Below are positions 55,077-63,870 of a stretch of DNA of 64,000 bases, piece after piece. Source of the stretch: Pandoraea sp. PE-S2T-3 (lineage in GTDB: Bacteria; Pseudomonadota; Gammaproteobacteria; Burkholderiales; Burkholderiaceae). The stretch covers positions 248,001 to 312,000 of the forward strand of contig NZ_NGUQ01000007.1 in the NCBI RefSeq assembly GCF_002179965.1, in the 5' to 3' direction. Numbering within the stretch: the first letter of the stretch is position 1; each line of letters begins with the position of its first letter. Below the pieces are notes generated by a model. That model saw only the letters and a list, made by a program, of their open reading frames with translations. It was not told the DNA's origin and did no database searches. Both the position numbers and the translations under genes were made by a program.

Positions 55077-56982
55077 GCACACCTCCTCCGCGATGCGGGA
55101 TAGGCCATCTGCCGTCACTCGCTTCGATGCCGGCCGGCATCGTGTTGTCTCGCGTCTTGTCTGGCGCTTCTGGCGCGCTCGACGCGTTCGGCGCGTGCGA
55201 TCCGCCCGGCGGATTCGCGGCGTCCGCACCCATTGCGCCATTGCCCGCCGGCGCGATCAACTCGCTCGCCTCGCGCACTGCCTGCAAGGTGGCATCCGGT
55301 GCATAAGGCAGCGTCTTGATCGTATCGCCGCCGATGTCGCTCGCGTCGCGCGCCAGTGCCTGACCGATCTCGCGCGGCTGAATCAGGAACACGCGAACAT
55401 TGTTGTTCTGCGCGTTGCTCGTGTAGCGAAACAACCGCCCGAGCAGCGGAATATCGCCCAACAACGGAATCTTTTTCTCGACCGTATCGCCGCCGTCGCG
55501 GGTGTAACCACCGATCAGCAGACTCTTGCCTTGCGGCACGCGCGCAATGGTGCTGATGTGCGTGCGCGAGACGGTCGGCAACGCCGTGTACTTGCTGTCG
55601 CTTTCTCTGGGTGAAGCGCTCGTGCCATCTTCGATGTTGAGCGTCATCTCGATCTCGTCGTCACCGGCAAAGCGCGGCCACACGCTCACCATCGTGCCGT
55701 AGGTGACGCTTCGCAAATCGGTCGTGCGTTCGCCTTCGAGCGGCACATAAAACGTCTGGCTGCCATCGAACAACGCCGGAATATTCTCCTGCGCCAGAAT
55801 CACCGGGCGCGACACCACGGTGGCCCGCCCGTTCGACGCCAGCGCGTGGATCTGCGCGAGAAAGCGCACACCGTCCAGCGTGCTCAAGGGCGTGGCGGCA
55901 TTGAGCAGCATGCCCACTTTCGACCCCAGATTCACGCCGCCGGACCAGTCGATACCGAGCGAATCGAGCGCTTCGCGGCGCAGATCGATGATCCACAGCG
56001 AGAGTTCGATGTGCCGGCGCGGGACGTCCAGACGCGTCACCAACCGCTCGATGCGCTCGACCTGTTGTGCCGTCCCTCTGACGATGAGACTGTTGCCGGC
56101 AGGATAGGCACGTACGACGATTGGCGTCTGGGCCGAGGGGGCCGTCTCGGGGGCATTTTCAGGCACTGTGTGCGCCGTCGACGAGTTGTCATCGCTAGCG
56201 GCATCGGTTGCATCGGCTGAAGCATTGCCCGTCGACGTAGACGCGGAAGGTATTTCCTGCGACGGCGACGTGTCCCCTGAAGCGACCAGTTGCCTGACGA
56301 TCGTCTCCATGCCGGGAATGACGATCTTTTCATCTCGCATCACGTAGGTACGGTCGGTGACGAACGCGTTGTCCATACGCACCACGCCGATATGTTCCGG
56401 CGCGGAGGCCAGCGCTTCGTCATTGCTTCGCGTGGCCCGGTCGAGCGACTTCGACGCGGCAAGCACGAGATCGACAAACACCGGCGGTCCCGAGACATAA
56501 AAAACATTGCTGCGTGTGTCACCGCGCACCGGATAACGACGGTCATAAAGGCCTGTCGTGCGCAGATACGCAGTCACATCGGCCACACGGGCATACCGAA
56601 GCGACACCGTCGCGCTGCGCACTTCCGACGCGTCGTAGAGATAGATCGACTGTCCGTCGTGATACCAGATGAGACCCAGCTTTGCCGCGAGCGATTCGAG
56701 CAAGGCGCGTGCGTTCGACAAGTCGAAATCACCCGACACCTGCTTTCTCGCAGCGGCCTTGCTCACAATCACCGGCTTGCCGAGATACGGGGAGAGGGCG
56801 TCGAAGAACACGCGCAAGTTGTCGTTGCGTGCGACATAACCGCCGCGCGGCGATGCGGTGTTAGCAGCGGGGGCTTCGTCGGGTGTGGCGGCCGACGCCA
56901 GCGTCATCGCCCACGACGCGTTGGCGGCGCCAGACATCGCGACACATAACATTGCACCGACGAGAGAGTGCCGTGTCTTCAT
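55063..56982 (-). CDS. invG: T3SS outer-membrane secretin InvG (SctC)
   Basis: A 639-residue secretin with a signal peptide (residues 1-25). N-domains (DNLRVFFDALSPYLGKPVIV, VSLRYARVADVTAYLRTTGL) precede the secretin core (VVSRPVILAQENIPALFDGS, GKSLLIGGYTRDGGDTVEKK, IPLLGDIPLLGRLFRYTSN). It is longer than Salmonella InvG (562) because of a serine/threonine/alanine-rich insert in the N3 region and a low-complexity C-terminal tail of about 95 residues. No InvH-like pilotin gene is present nearby. It overlaps the invF stop. Confidence 0.95.
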   Translation of the reverse strand: MKTRHSLVGAMLCVAMSGAANASWAMTLASAATPDEAPAANTASPRGGYVARNDNLRVFFDALSPYLGKPVIVSKAAARKQVSGDFDLSNARALLESLAAKLGLIWYHDGQSIYLYDASEVRSATVSLRYARVADVTAYLRTTGLYDRRYPVRGDTRSNVFYVSGPPVFVDLVLAASKSLDRATRSNDEALASAPEHIGVVRMDNAFVTDRTYVMRDEKIVIPGMETIVRQLVASGDTSPSQEIPSASTSTGNASADATDAASDDNSSTAHTVPENAPETAPSAQTPIVVRAYPAGNSLIVRGTAQQVERIERLVTRLDVPRRHIELSLWIIDLRREALDSLGIDWSGGVNLGSKVGMLLNAATPLSTLDGVRFLAQIHALASNGRATVVSRPVILAQENIPALFDGSQTFYVPLEGERTTDLRSVTYGTMVSVWPRFAGDDEIEMTLNIEDGTSASPRESDSKYTALPTVSRTHISTIARVPQGKSLLIGGYTRDGGDTVEKKIPLLGDIPLLGRLFRYTSNAQNNNVRVFLIQPREIGQALARDASDIGGDTIKTLPYAPDATLQAVREASELIAPAGNGAMGADAANPPGGSHAPNASSAPEAPDKTRDNTMPAGIEASDGRWPIPHRGGGVHERA

Positions 56983-57758
56983 CGGGCCAACGTCCGCAAT
57001 GCACCCGCCGCATGGGTCGGCGACATGCCGATCAGTTCCTTGATCTCGGTGGAGAAGTGTGACGACGACGCGTAACCGTTGCGCAGCGCAATCTCGGTAT
57101 AGCTATCGCTGCCCTGTGCGACCTCGAGCATCGAGCGCGCCATGCGCCAGTCGCGCAACACGATCTTGGCCGATTCGCCCAGTGCACAACGGCACAACCG
57201 CCGGAAATGCGAATACGACACACCGTATTTCGCGCACATGTGACGCAACGTGCCGCCCGTGTGCGAACGCGACAGCAGGAAGCGCACGAGCTTGTACGAC
57301 TCGCCGCGGCGCAGCACTGCCAGCATGGTGCAGAAGGCGTCGCTTGGCGCCGCGAGTTGGCTCAGAAACCAAATCTCGCATTGACGCCGGTCGGTCCAGA
57401 GCGCGTCTACGGGCACGTGGTGCAACGTCGGCGAGCTCTCGTGGCGCTCGGCTTCGCAGGGCCCGGCGACTCTGGCTTCGTCCATGAAGGCCAGTAGTTT
57501 GACGAGCACGTCGCAATGCAACGGGTGGTAATCCAACGCGCCGCCAGCGACACGCACCTGGCCACGGCCAAACATCAACAAACCGCAGTAGCCGGCGGGC
57601 AATGCGAGGCGCGTCGACTGACTGGCATGCGTGGATTGCAGTACCAGCGAAAGATCCCCCGTCGTCTGCCGGACGAACCACACGCCATCGGATGCCAGCG
57701 CACGGGCGTCGTTTGCGCACAGTTCCTGCCGTAATCCCATGATTTCCATACCTCTCAT
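56979..57758 (-). CDS. invF: AraC-family T3SS regulator InvF/MxiE-like
   Basis: A 259-residue regulator with a C-terminal AraC double helix-turn-helix (LRHMCAKYGVSYSHFRRLCR, TEIALRNGYASSSHFSTEIK followed by ELIGMSP). In Salmonella and Shigella InvF/MxiE work with SicA/IpgC as co-activator for effector genes; sicA is present here. I use the ATG at 57756-57758 with GAGGTGGG upstream; in-frame ATGs at 57749 and 57740 are alternatives. It overlaps invG by four bases, placing it inside the apparatus operon. Confidence 0.88.
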   Translation of the reverse strand: MRGMEIMGLRQELCANDARALASDGVWFVRQTTGDLSLVLQSTHASQSTRLALPAGYCGLLMFGRGQVRVAGGALDYHPLHCDVLVKLLAFMDEARVAGPCEAERHESSPTLHHVPVDALWTDRRQCEIWFLSQLAAPSDAFCTMLAVLRRGESYKLVRFLLSRSHTGGTLRHMCAKYGVSYSHFRRLCRCALGESAKIVLRDWRMARSMLEVAQGSDSYTEIALRNGYASSSHFSTEIKELIGMSPTHAAGALRTLAR

Positions 57759-57828
57759 TGCCCACCTCACTTCAGTCGTATCGTCGGGGTTCTCTCTGCG
57801 ATGCGGTGCCCGCCTGCGCACCGCGTGA

Positions 57829-58131
57829 CTACATCCCACCTATCTCCTGATAGCGCTGCCTGCCACTCTCGAACCAGTCCACCCACTGCTTGCGAATCCA
57901 GATGTCGCGGAATATCGATGCGACGTCGAAACCGCCCGCGTCCTGGTGGCTTCCATCACTGCCCTCGCTTACCGGGTCCAGGTTGTTTAGCGGCTCGGGT
58001 GCGGCATCGCCGGGTCGCCGTTCACGCCCGGCACGGGCGTCGTGCACGCGCTGTAACAACGTTGGCGAGACGGCGCTTTCCTGCGCACTCGCGACGTGGT
58101 TCGACCTGTCGAGGCTGGACACCGGGCTCAT
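57829..58131 (-). CDS. Small protein at the orgC position
   Basis: A 100-residue protein overlapping the orgB stop (ATGA). The N-terminal half is polar; the C-terminal half contains FRDIWIRKQWVDWFESGRQR, a tryptophan-rich helix. Salmonella has orgC, a needle-polymerisation factor, at this position, but I see no convincing sequence similarity, so the name is not given. Confidence 0.6.
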   Translation of the reverse strand: MSPVSSLDRSNHVASAQESAVSPTLLQRVHDARAGRERRPGDAAPEPLNNLDPVSEGSDGSHQDAGGFDVASIFRDIWIRKQWVDWFESGRQRYQEIGGM

Positions 58132-58871
58132 GCGGCGGCGCCCCGAGTCAAGGTTTCAACGGCGCTCCCGGGAACGTAGTTCCGCGCCTGTCGGGAGAGC
58201 GCATCGACACGCGCCTGCAACGACAACAAGGCCGGTGCCAACAGGGCGTGCAGGTCACCCGGCAACACGTCGGGCAGTACGTCCGGCTGCGCATCGAAAG
58301 CCAGACCGGCCCGTTCGAGGAACTCGGCCGGGTTGTATTCGACGACGTGATCGCCACGCCGCACGGCAACCCCATCGTCGCGGCGAAGTTCGAACGTCAC
58401 AGCTGCGCGGAAGGCGGCCGTCGCGCGGGTCCGAATCGACTCGCGATGGGCCCCGAGCGTTGCCGGCAACGCGATGATCAGCGGCGCATCGGACGGCGAG
58501 GCAGCGAAGGTGTCCAATGCGTCGGCAAGGGCCGCGAGCAGCGCCTGCGGGTGCGTTGCTGCCGACGCGAGCAGGGTTCTCGTCCGGGCAGCCATCTCGG
58601 TGCGCCACTGCCGGCACATCTGCTCGGTGCGCATGAGATGGGCCACCGTGTCTTCAAGCGCCGCCGCAATGCCGCAGGCATAGCCATCGCGCATCGCCCG
58701 GCGTTGCAGCCGCGTGGCGAGCGCCTGCGATTCGCGCACGTGCCGCTTTGCCCACTGCCGGATGTCGCGATCGACGCGGGCGTGCACAGCACCGCGGGCC
58801 AGTTGCCGACGCTTCACGACGACACCGTCAATGGCGGTTGTCAGGGGGGGAATGGGGATGCTTTTTGGCAT
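58128..58871 (-). CDS. orgB: T3SS ATPase stator protein OrgB (SctL)
   Basis: A 247-residue FliH/SctL-like protein that connects the ATPase to the sorting platform. The N-terminal half is a long charged helix (QLARGAVHARVDRDIRQWAK, ESQALATRLQRRAMRDGYAC) and the C-terminal half is the globular domain (PLIIALPATLGAHRE, GDHVVEYNPAEFLERAG). Assigned by position after orgA and by pattern. It overlaps orgA by 44 bases and the next gene by four. Confidence 0.8.
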   Translation of the reverse strand: MPKSIPIPPLTTAIDGVVVKRRQLARGAVHARVDRDIRQWAKRHVRESQALATRLQRRAMRDGYACGIAAALEDTVAHLMRTEQMCRQWRTEMAARTRTLLASAATHPQALLAALADALDTFAASPSDAPLIIALPATLGAHRESIRTRATAAFRAAVTFELRRDDGVAVRRGDHVVEYNPAEFLERAGLAFDAQPDVLPDVLPGDLHALLAPALLSLQARVDALSRQARNYVPGSAVETLTRGAAA

Positions 58872-59445
58872 ATTGCAAGGCAGTCACGAACAGGCGCAGG
58901 TCGAATGCGCCGGGGCTGTGTCCGGCACGCGCAACGTCTGACGCAAACAACAGCGGCAGACGCTGGCGCACCGGCTCGGGGAGCGGAGCGGCAATCGCGG
59001 TCAAGCGCGCGAAACCCTCGGCCAGCAGGTCCGCGTGCGAAGGCGGATGCAGCCCCGTCGGCGCGGTGGGTTCAAGTAGCGGCAGACTGGCGAAAGCGCT
59101 CGCCCAGCCCGGCAGGTTCAGCATCGCAGCACGCCGGCACAGTCCCGCCTTGAGCGCCTGACATCCCATCAGAAACGCCACTTGCGGCAAGTGCCGCCAG
59201 TTGAGCAGCCACGGGCGCTCGGCGATCCCGACGCGATCAAAGGGCCAATGCATGTCGAGCCGCAGCGCGATGATCAGAATCTCGTTGACGACGGCACGTT
59301 GACGCGGCGACGAGAGCGGCTCGGGCAAGGCGAAGTGCGCCGGGTGGATGTACGACACCGGGTCGAACATCATCATTCGCCAGTTGACCGCGATCGCACT
59401 GGGCGACTCGCGCAGGCAGGGCTTGCGCGCGGGCGTCATGGTCAT
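58828..59445 (-). CDS. orgA: T3SS sorting-platform protein OrgA (SctK)
   Basis: A 205-residue OrgA/MxiK-family adaptor between the inner-membrane ring and Spa[21 protein letters not shown], followed by [17 protein letters not shown], is the recognisable N-terminal part of the family. The start at 59443-59445 has GGAGGACC upstream and overlaps prgK by four bases. Confidence 0.85.
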   Translation of the reverse strand: MTMTPARKPCLRESPSAIAVNWRMMMFDPVSYIHPAHFALPEPLSSPRQRAVVNEILIIALRLDMHWPFDRVGIAERPWLLNWRHLPQVAFLMGCQALKAGLCRRAAMLNLPGWASAFASLPLLEPTAPTGLHPPSHADLLAEGFARLTAIAAPLPEPVRQRLPLLFASDVARAGHSPGAFDLRLFVTALQYAKKHPHSPPDNRH

Positions 59446-60206
59446 GGCAGGTCCTCCACTGTCGGGAACGGGCGTTGCCTTGCCGCCCGCGCACGCGTCA
59501 TCATGCCGATGCCGGACACGACGGCGAAAGCCAGCAGCAGCGCAAGTAGCCCCGTGGTCCAGTACCCCCAGTACCCGGGCCCCGCATTGCCCGGGCCCGC
59601 CGGCACTTTGGCCGGTACCTCGATGGCGGCCGGTTGCGCAGACAGCACCACCGAAATGTTTTCGTAGCGCACGTCGTCGATGCTGTTCTTCAGAAAGCGC
59701 TTCACATCGTTGATGAGCGCCGTCGCATCCACATCGTTCTGATAGATCGCGACCGCTGCAATATGAGGCGCCGACTGCCCCTGATCTGCGGCGAGACCTT
59801 CTACGTCGTAGCTCACGTGAACGCGCGCGGCGAGTACGCCGCGCATCAGACGCAGCGACTGTTCGAGCCGTTGTTCGATGGCCGAATACAGTCGTGCACG
59901 CTCGGCGCGCGGCGATGCCACCAGCGCATCGGGCGGAAACATCTGGGCGATCTCCACGCGCGGGCGCGACGGCAGGTCGTAGGTCTTGAGCCAGTCGACG
60001 GCGGCCGGGAAGTCGCTCGCGTCGACTTTGATCGCGTAGCCCGCCTTGCCGGCATCGACCTTTTCCGCCGCAATGTCGTGACGAAGCAGTACCGCCGCGA
60101 CTTCGTTGGCCTGCTGCTGGTCGAGCGACGTGAGCAACATCTCGCCGCGCCGGCAACCGGCCAGCAGGATGAGTGCACACACGACGAGGGCATTGCGATA
60201 CTTCAC
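59442..60206 (-). CDS. prgK: T3SS inner-ring lipoprotein PrgK (SctJ)
   Basis: A 254-residue lipoprotein with signal ending LLAGC (cysteine at residue 18). The ring-building motifs follow: [20 protein letters not shown] and [20 protein letters not shown] with [20 protein letters not shown], the YscJ/FliF signature. A C-terminal transmembrane helix is present ([19 protein letters not shown]). It overlaps prgJ and orgA by four bases each. Confidence 0.95.
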   Translation of the reverse strand: MKYRNALVVCALILLAGCRRGEMLLTSLDQQQANEVAAVLLRHDIAAEKVDAGKAGYAIKVDASDFPAAVDWLKTYDLPSRPRVEIAQMFPPDALVASPRAERARLYSAIEQRLEQSLRLMRGVLAARVHVSYDVEGLAADQGQSAPHIAAVAIYQNDVDATALINDVKRFLKNSIDDVRYENISVVLSAQPAAIEVPAKVPAGPGNAGPGYWGYWTTGLLALLLAFAVVSGIGMMTRARAARQRPFPTVEDLP

Positions 60207-60544
60207 CTTAATAACGCCTCCACGGCACCGACGACCTTGCGCGCGAGCGTGGACGTCATCGACACATCCAGGCTGTATTGCGCCAGCCGGACCTGCATGG
60301 CGTTCATGGCGACGAGGTCCGTGGGGTCGATCCGGTTGACGTCGTCGGCGATCTGCGCGCGATCGGCTTCGAATCTGGCGGACATATCGGCGGCAGCCCG
60401 GATGAAACGCGACTCAAGAGAATCGGTGGCGTCGGGCTGATTGGCGATCACCGATACCGAGGCATCCATAACGGAGTGCGCGGAATGCGCGGGGGGTGCG
60501 GTGAGGCGCAATGCGGGTGAGAGCGCCACGGGAGCGATCGACAT
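60203..60544 (-). CDS. prgJ: T3SS inner-rod protein PrgJ (SctI)
   Basis: A 113-residue protein with a polar N-terminus and a C-terminal helical segment ([36 protein letters not shown]) that matches the conserved end of PrgJ/MxiI. It lies between prgI and prgK. Confidence 0.9.
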   Translation of the reverse strand: MSIAPVALSPALRLTAPPAHSAHSVMDASVSVIANQPDATDSLESRFIRAAADMSARFEADRAQIADDVNRIDPTDLVAMNAMQVRLAQYSLDVSMTSTLARKVVGAVEALLR

Positions 60545-60604
60545 TGGGGGGCTCGCTGAATAAGGGCTGGAGGCTGGTGGCGAAAAGTGGCGGGGTGTGT
60601 AGCG

Positions 60605-60856
60605 TCAGAACTTCTGGATGATGCCGGCGGCGGTATCGCGCCAAGTCTTGACGGAGGCGGATTGCGCGCTTTGCACCAGCGTGTATTCCCCGAGCACGGC
60701 CTGATATTTCGCGAGTGTCTGCGCGTCGCTTGCGTCGCCCTGAATGGCCGCGAGGGCTTCGTCGACGCGCGTCTTCAGCGTCTTCGCTTTTTCGTCGAAC
60801 GATCGCGATATCTTCTCGAGCGTTCTCAGATCGTCCGGTGCATTGATGGTGGTCAT
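60605..60856 (-). CDS. prgI: T3SS needle filament protein PrgI (SctF)
   Basis: An 83-residue helical hairpin protein, the needle subunit. Length and pattern match PrgI/MxiH (80-83): a first helix, the QGDASDAQTLAKYQAVLGEY turn and second helix, and the family C-terminus WRDTAAGIIQKF. Rich in Lys, Asp and Ala, with no cysteine. Confidence 0.93.
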   Translation of the reverse strand: MTTINAPDDLRTLEKISRSFDEKAKTLKTRVDEALAAIQGDASDAQTLAKYQAVLGEYTLVQSAQSASVKTWRDTAAGIIQKF

Positions 60857-60900
60857 GATGTCTCCTTGGCGACTTGTCGCCGCTTGCTTCCGCTTGCTGG

Positions 60901-60940
60901 CGGTTACTGTCGGTTACTGCCGGTTACTGCCGGTTAACGA
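60901..60940. repeat. 10-bp tandem repeat spanning the prgH stop codon
   Basis: Four consecutive copies of CGGTTACTGY (the last reads CGGTTAACGA) at the 3' end of prgH. On the coding strand each copy contains TAA, so the prgH stop falls inside the array. Confidence 0.75.
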
Positions 60941-62129
60941 ACTGCCACTGCCGTGGCCCCTCTTTGATGTAAGCCATCTCGCCGTAGGAGTACGACTTCT
61001 GCCCCGTCCAGTCGTCGCGCAAATCAACGTTGAAGCGCACGAGCTTGGTCCCCCAGCGCTTGGCGAAACTCTGCATGAAGCTGTACAGCCGGCGTAGTTG
61101 CACGTCGTCGAGTTCGGCACTGATGTGGAACGTCACGCCCTCGGGGGTATCGGTGCGCAGAAACGGCACCATCTGACGCTTGAGCGCGTCTTCGGCTTCG
61201 TTACTGGCATCCGCTTCGTCATGCGGGACGATGCTCACCCGCTTGGCGTAGGGCATCTTTTCGTGCAGCAGGCTGCGGAACTGTGTGGCCTCGTGTTCCG
61301 AGAGCCGGAAGTGCTGCTTGCCGACCCACAGTTCCGGCGCCGCCGGATCGTCGAAATAAAGCTTGAAGTAGGGAACCTGATTGCGCGATGCGTCGATCCA
61401 CTGCGTGATGCGCTCGTTTTCTTCGTCGAGCGCGAGCACGACCAGCCCCTCGCGCTGGATCACCGCGGCACCGAGGATGCGTGTCAGAGACAGTCGCTGC
61501 GCGCTGTCTTCCGTGAGCACGTACATCATGCCGTCGGTGCCCGGCAGCACCTGCGCCCGGCCACCGATCGTCTCCAGATACTCGGCAATGCCCTCGGCCT
61601 GACGTTGCGGCGCACTGCGGGCGTAGAACCACGCACCGCCTGCCAGGACCGCAAGCAGCACGGTTCCCCAGAACATCTGTTGCCAGCGGCGGCGCCCGCC
61701 CGGGCTTTGCGTCGCATCGGATGCGCCACGCTGCGCGCACATGCTGCGCGAGACGTGCGTCGACCAGGGTTCATCCACACGCCTGACGCCAATGCGTACG
61801 TCGCCGATCTCCGCGATCTGGGTCGCGTCGATACCGATTTCCCTGCCCGCGACGTCACTCAACACTCTGACGAAGAGGCCCGGGCGGTCGTCGTGATCGA
61901 CGAGTACCTCGAAATTGTCACCCTCGCCGTCCATCGGCACGTAAATGGCATTCGGCGGCATATCCGCTTGCCAGCCACGGTCGACGGCCGGATCGCTCGG
62001 GCCGATGACGAACAGCGTGATGCCCTCGGTCAGCGTGAATTCGCAGCCACGCATCGGCCCCGTGAGCAGCCGCAATACGGCGCTGTGCTGCGCGCTGTCG
62101 ATCGCATCCATCGAAGTGTCTGGCGCCAT
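60924..62129 (-). CDS. prgH: T3SS inner-membrane outer-ring protein PrgH (SctD)
   Basis: A 401-residue bitopic ring protein, close to Salmonella PrgH (392). An N-terminal FHA-like domain (LRLLTGPMRGCEFTLTEG, VIGPSDPAV) is followed by a transmembrane helix (FWGTVLLAVLAGGAWFYA) and periplasmic ring domains ending in WTGQKSYSYGEMAYIKEGPR. I start at MAPDTSMDAID (62127-62129), judged by homology; the Shine-Dalgarno sequence is weak and an upstream start at 62228 is possible. It is the first gene of the apparatus operon. Confidence 0.92.
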   Translation of the reverse strand: MAPDTSMDAIDSAQHSAVLRLLTGPMRGCEFTLTEGITLFVIGPSDPAVDRGWQADMPPNAIYVPMDGEGDNFEVLVDHDDRPGLFVRVLSDVAGREIGIDATQIAEIGDVRIGVRRVDEPWSTHVSRSMCAQRGASDATQSPGGRRRWQQMFWGTVLLAVLAGGAWFYARSAPQRQAEGIAEYLETIGGRAQVLPGTDGMMYVLTEDSAQRLSLTRILGAAVIQREGLVVLALDEENERITQWIDASRNQVPYFKLYFDDPAAPELWVGKQHFRLSEHEATQFRSLLHEKMPYAKRVSIVPHDEADASNEAEDALKRQMVPFLRTDTPEGVTFHISAELDDVQLRRLYSFMQSFAKRWGTKLVRFNVDLRDDWTGQKSYSYGEMAYIKEGPRQWQFVNRQ

Positions 62130-62496
62130 CGATTCTTCGCGAACGGGCAGCGTGTGCGGTCGGTGCGGGTCGGTAGTCCCCGCGAGTCCTCCGCGACCTG
62201 CGGCGTTCGCGCTCCTTATGAGTAACATCGTTGACGCCGATGCTACTCACGCTGCGCCGACGAGTCCTGATGGGATTCTTCTTAAATCCCCCAACAGTGA
62301 TCATGATTTGCAGACGCGACTCGGCGGCCACTCGCGGCGTGGCTTGTGACATCGGAATGGAGACGTGGGCGCGTGGGACTTACGACGGAAGACGAGATGC
62401 GGGGGTGCACCGACGTCGCGCTGGCCGTCCGTCAGCGACGACGGAACGGCACTCGCGAATGACGATGCCGTGGGATTGAAATGTCAGTTCAGGCGC
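62130..62496. other. Regulatory region upstream of prgH
   Basis: A 367-base region between prgH and the Sel1-repeat gene. It holds a long inverted repeat (62220-62248), a shorter one GGGATT/AATCCC (62272-62290) and a TGATCA palindrome near 62300. It should contain the promoter of the T3SS apparatus operon; no -35/-10 pair is convincing. No gene is supported. Confidence 0.55.
62220..62248. promoter_or_regulatory. Inverted repeat upstream of the prgH operon, possible operator
   Basis: GAGTAACATCG (62220-62230) and CGATGCTACTC (62238-62248) form 11-bp arms with one mismatch around a 7-base spacer, about 90-120 bases upstream of the prgH start. The location suits a binding site for an activator or repressor, or a leader hairpin. 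I could not match it to the Salmonella HilA box. Confidence 0.45.
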
Positions 62497-63207
62497 TCAG
62501 CGAGTGGACGCCGCACTACCCGGCGCGCCTTGACGCTTGAAGGCATCGAGCTTGCCCTGCGCAGCAACATCCCCCTGCGCTGCGGCCTTCTCGTACCAGA
62601 AGCGGGCCTGATCGAGATCGGGGGTGACAACACCGTAGCCGCGCTCGTAGTAGCTCGCCACGATGTATTGCGAGGGCAGATCGCCGCCCTTTGCCGCCTT
62701 CTCGTACCAGCCGAAAGCGATTCTGTAATCCTTGGGCACGCCGCGACCGATGAAGTACTCGTTGGCAATCGCCGCCTGAGCCTGCACGTGGCCTTGTTTC
62801 GCGGCCTTCTCGTACCAGTGGTTGGCCTGCGGAATCGACTTGTCCACGACGTAGCCATCGTCGTACATCTTGCCGTACACGTACTGTGCCTGCGTCATGC
62901 CGGCGTTGGCCGCCCGATCGAGCCACTGCACGGCCCCCTGCGGGTCGGGGGTGCCGCCTTCGCCCGCGAGCAACATCATCGCGTAGTCGAACTGGGCCAG
63001 CCGGTTGCCTTGCTGCGCCGCCCGGCGAAACTCATCGAGCGCCTGCGTCTGCTGCCCCGCTTCATAGTCATGGACTGCCCGGTCGGTAAGTGCCTGCGCG
63101 GGGGCCTGAGCCGCCGCCACCGCATAGGGAATCGATTGGCACGCCACACTCACTAATGCGAGCGTGGTGCTGGCGAGCAGCCAGCGCATGGCGTAAGACG
63201 TCGACAT
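62497..63207 (-). CDS. Sel1-repeat exported protein
   Basis: A 236-residue protein with an N-terminal hydrophobic signal (residues about 8-25, possible lipoprotein at VAC) and at least four Sel1-type TPR repeats: LAQFDYAMMLLAGEGG, AQYVYGKMYDDGYVV, AQAAIANEYFIGRGV and SQYIVASYYERGYGV, each followed by AxxWYEKAAxxG-like helices. Such proteins mediate protein-protein contacts in the cell envelope. GGAGG precedes the ATG. It lies just outside the T3SS gene set and may belong to the flanking core genome. Confidence 0.85.
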   Translation of the reverse strand: MSTSYAMRWLLASTTLALVSVACQSIPYAVAAAQAPAQALTDRAVHDYEAGQQTQALDEFRRAAQQGNRLAQFDYAMMLLAGEGGTPDPQGAVQWLDRAANAGMTQAQYVYGKMYDDGYVVDKSIPQANHWYEKAAKQGHVQAQAAIANEYFIGRGVPKDYRIAFGWYEKAAKGGDLPSQYIVASYYERGYGVVTPDLDQARFWYEKAAAQGDVAAQGKLDAFKRQGAPGSAASTR

Positions 63208-63283
63208 GAGGTACCTCCGGGGACGGGCACGCGCCTATTGTGCGCCAAACCGGCGACGCGCGCCGGCGAGTGACGTCGCATAC

Positions 63284-63326
63284 GAAAACACCCCGAAGGC
63301 CGGATCGATATCCAGCGCTCGGGGTG
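63284..63326 (-). terminator. Rho-independent terminator after the DsrE-like gene
   Basis: CACCCCGA (63289-63296) and TCGGGGTG (63319-63326) form the stem; the loop contains a GGATCGATATCC palindrome. On the minus strand TTTTCG follows. Confidence 0.75.
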
Positions 63327-63388
63327 CGGCTTCCCGTTCGACCGGGCGCAAACGTCACACGCCCGAGTCGCAGATCGGCGATGTCAGG

Positions 63389-63811
63389 TTACGGCTTGAT
63401 GTACGCGTAACCCTGTTGTTGCAGTCGCGTGAGTTCCACCACGCCCGACGGCGTGAAGTCCGCTTCCAGCACGAACTGGTCCTTCGTGAGACTGCGCTGC
63501 TTCATGGTGATCTCGCACACCTCGAACTTCACGCCACGGCCATGCAGCGCAGCGACGAGCGGCCCGACGGTCGCGGCATCCTTGTAGTTGTTCATCAGGA
63601 AGTCGACGCCCTTCGCATGCGCGACGACCACGACATCGGTGTCCGGGACGGTATCGAGCTGATTGCGGATGTTGCGCAGTCCGGCGAGCGCCTGACTTTC
63701 GGCGTCATTGATGTGGTACACGACCTTGTCTTTCGCAAATGCCGACGTGGCGGGCAAAGCAAAAGCCGTCAACAGCAAAGCGGCGAACAAGCCGCGCAGA
63801 AGCGATTTCAT
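63389..63811 (-). CDS. Periplasmic DsrE/DsrF-like protein
   Basis: A 140-residue exported protein. The signal peptide is clear (MKSLLRGLFAALLLTAFALP, cleavage near SAFA). The mature part KVVYHINDAESQALAGLRNI, VVVVAHAKGVDFLMNN, VAALHGRGVKFEVCEITMKQ matches the DsrE-like sulfur-relay fold, with a single conserved cysteine. Its partner and substrate are unknown. I start at 63809-63811 to keep the signal peptide at the N-terminus; a longer frame to 63844 exists. Confidence 0.82.
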   Translation of the reverse strand: MKSLLRGLFAALLLTAFALPATSAFAKDKVVYHINDAESQALAGLRNIRNQLDTVPDTDVVVVAHAKGVDFLMNNYKDAATVGPLVAALHGRGVKFEVCEITMKQRSLTKDQFVLEADFTPSGVVELTRLQQQGYAYIKP

Positions 63812-63870
63812 TTTGAGTTGTCCCCTATGAGTTACGGTGTGCAACTCGCATCATATCGCGATGACGCCGT

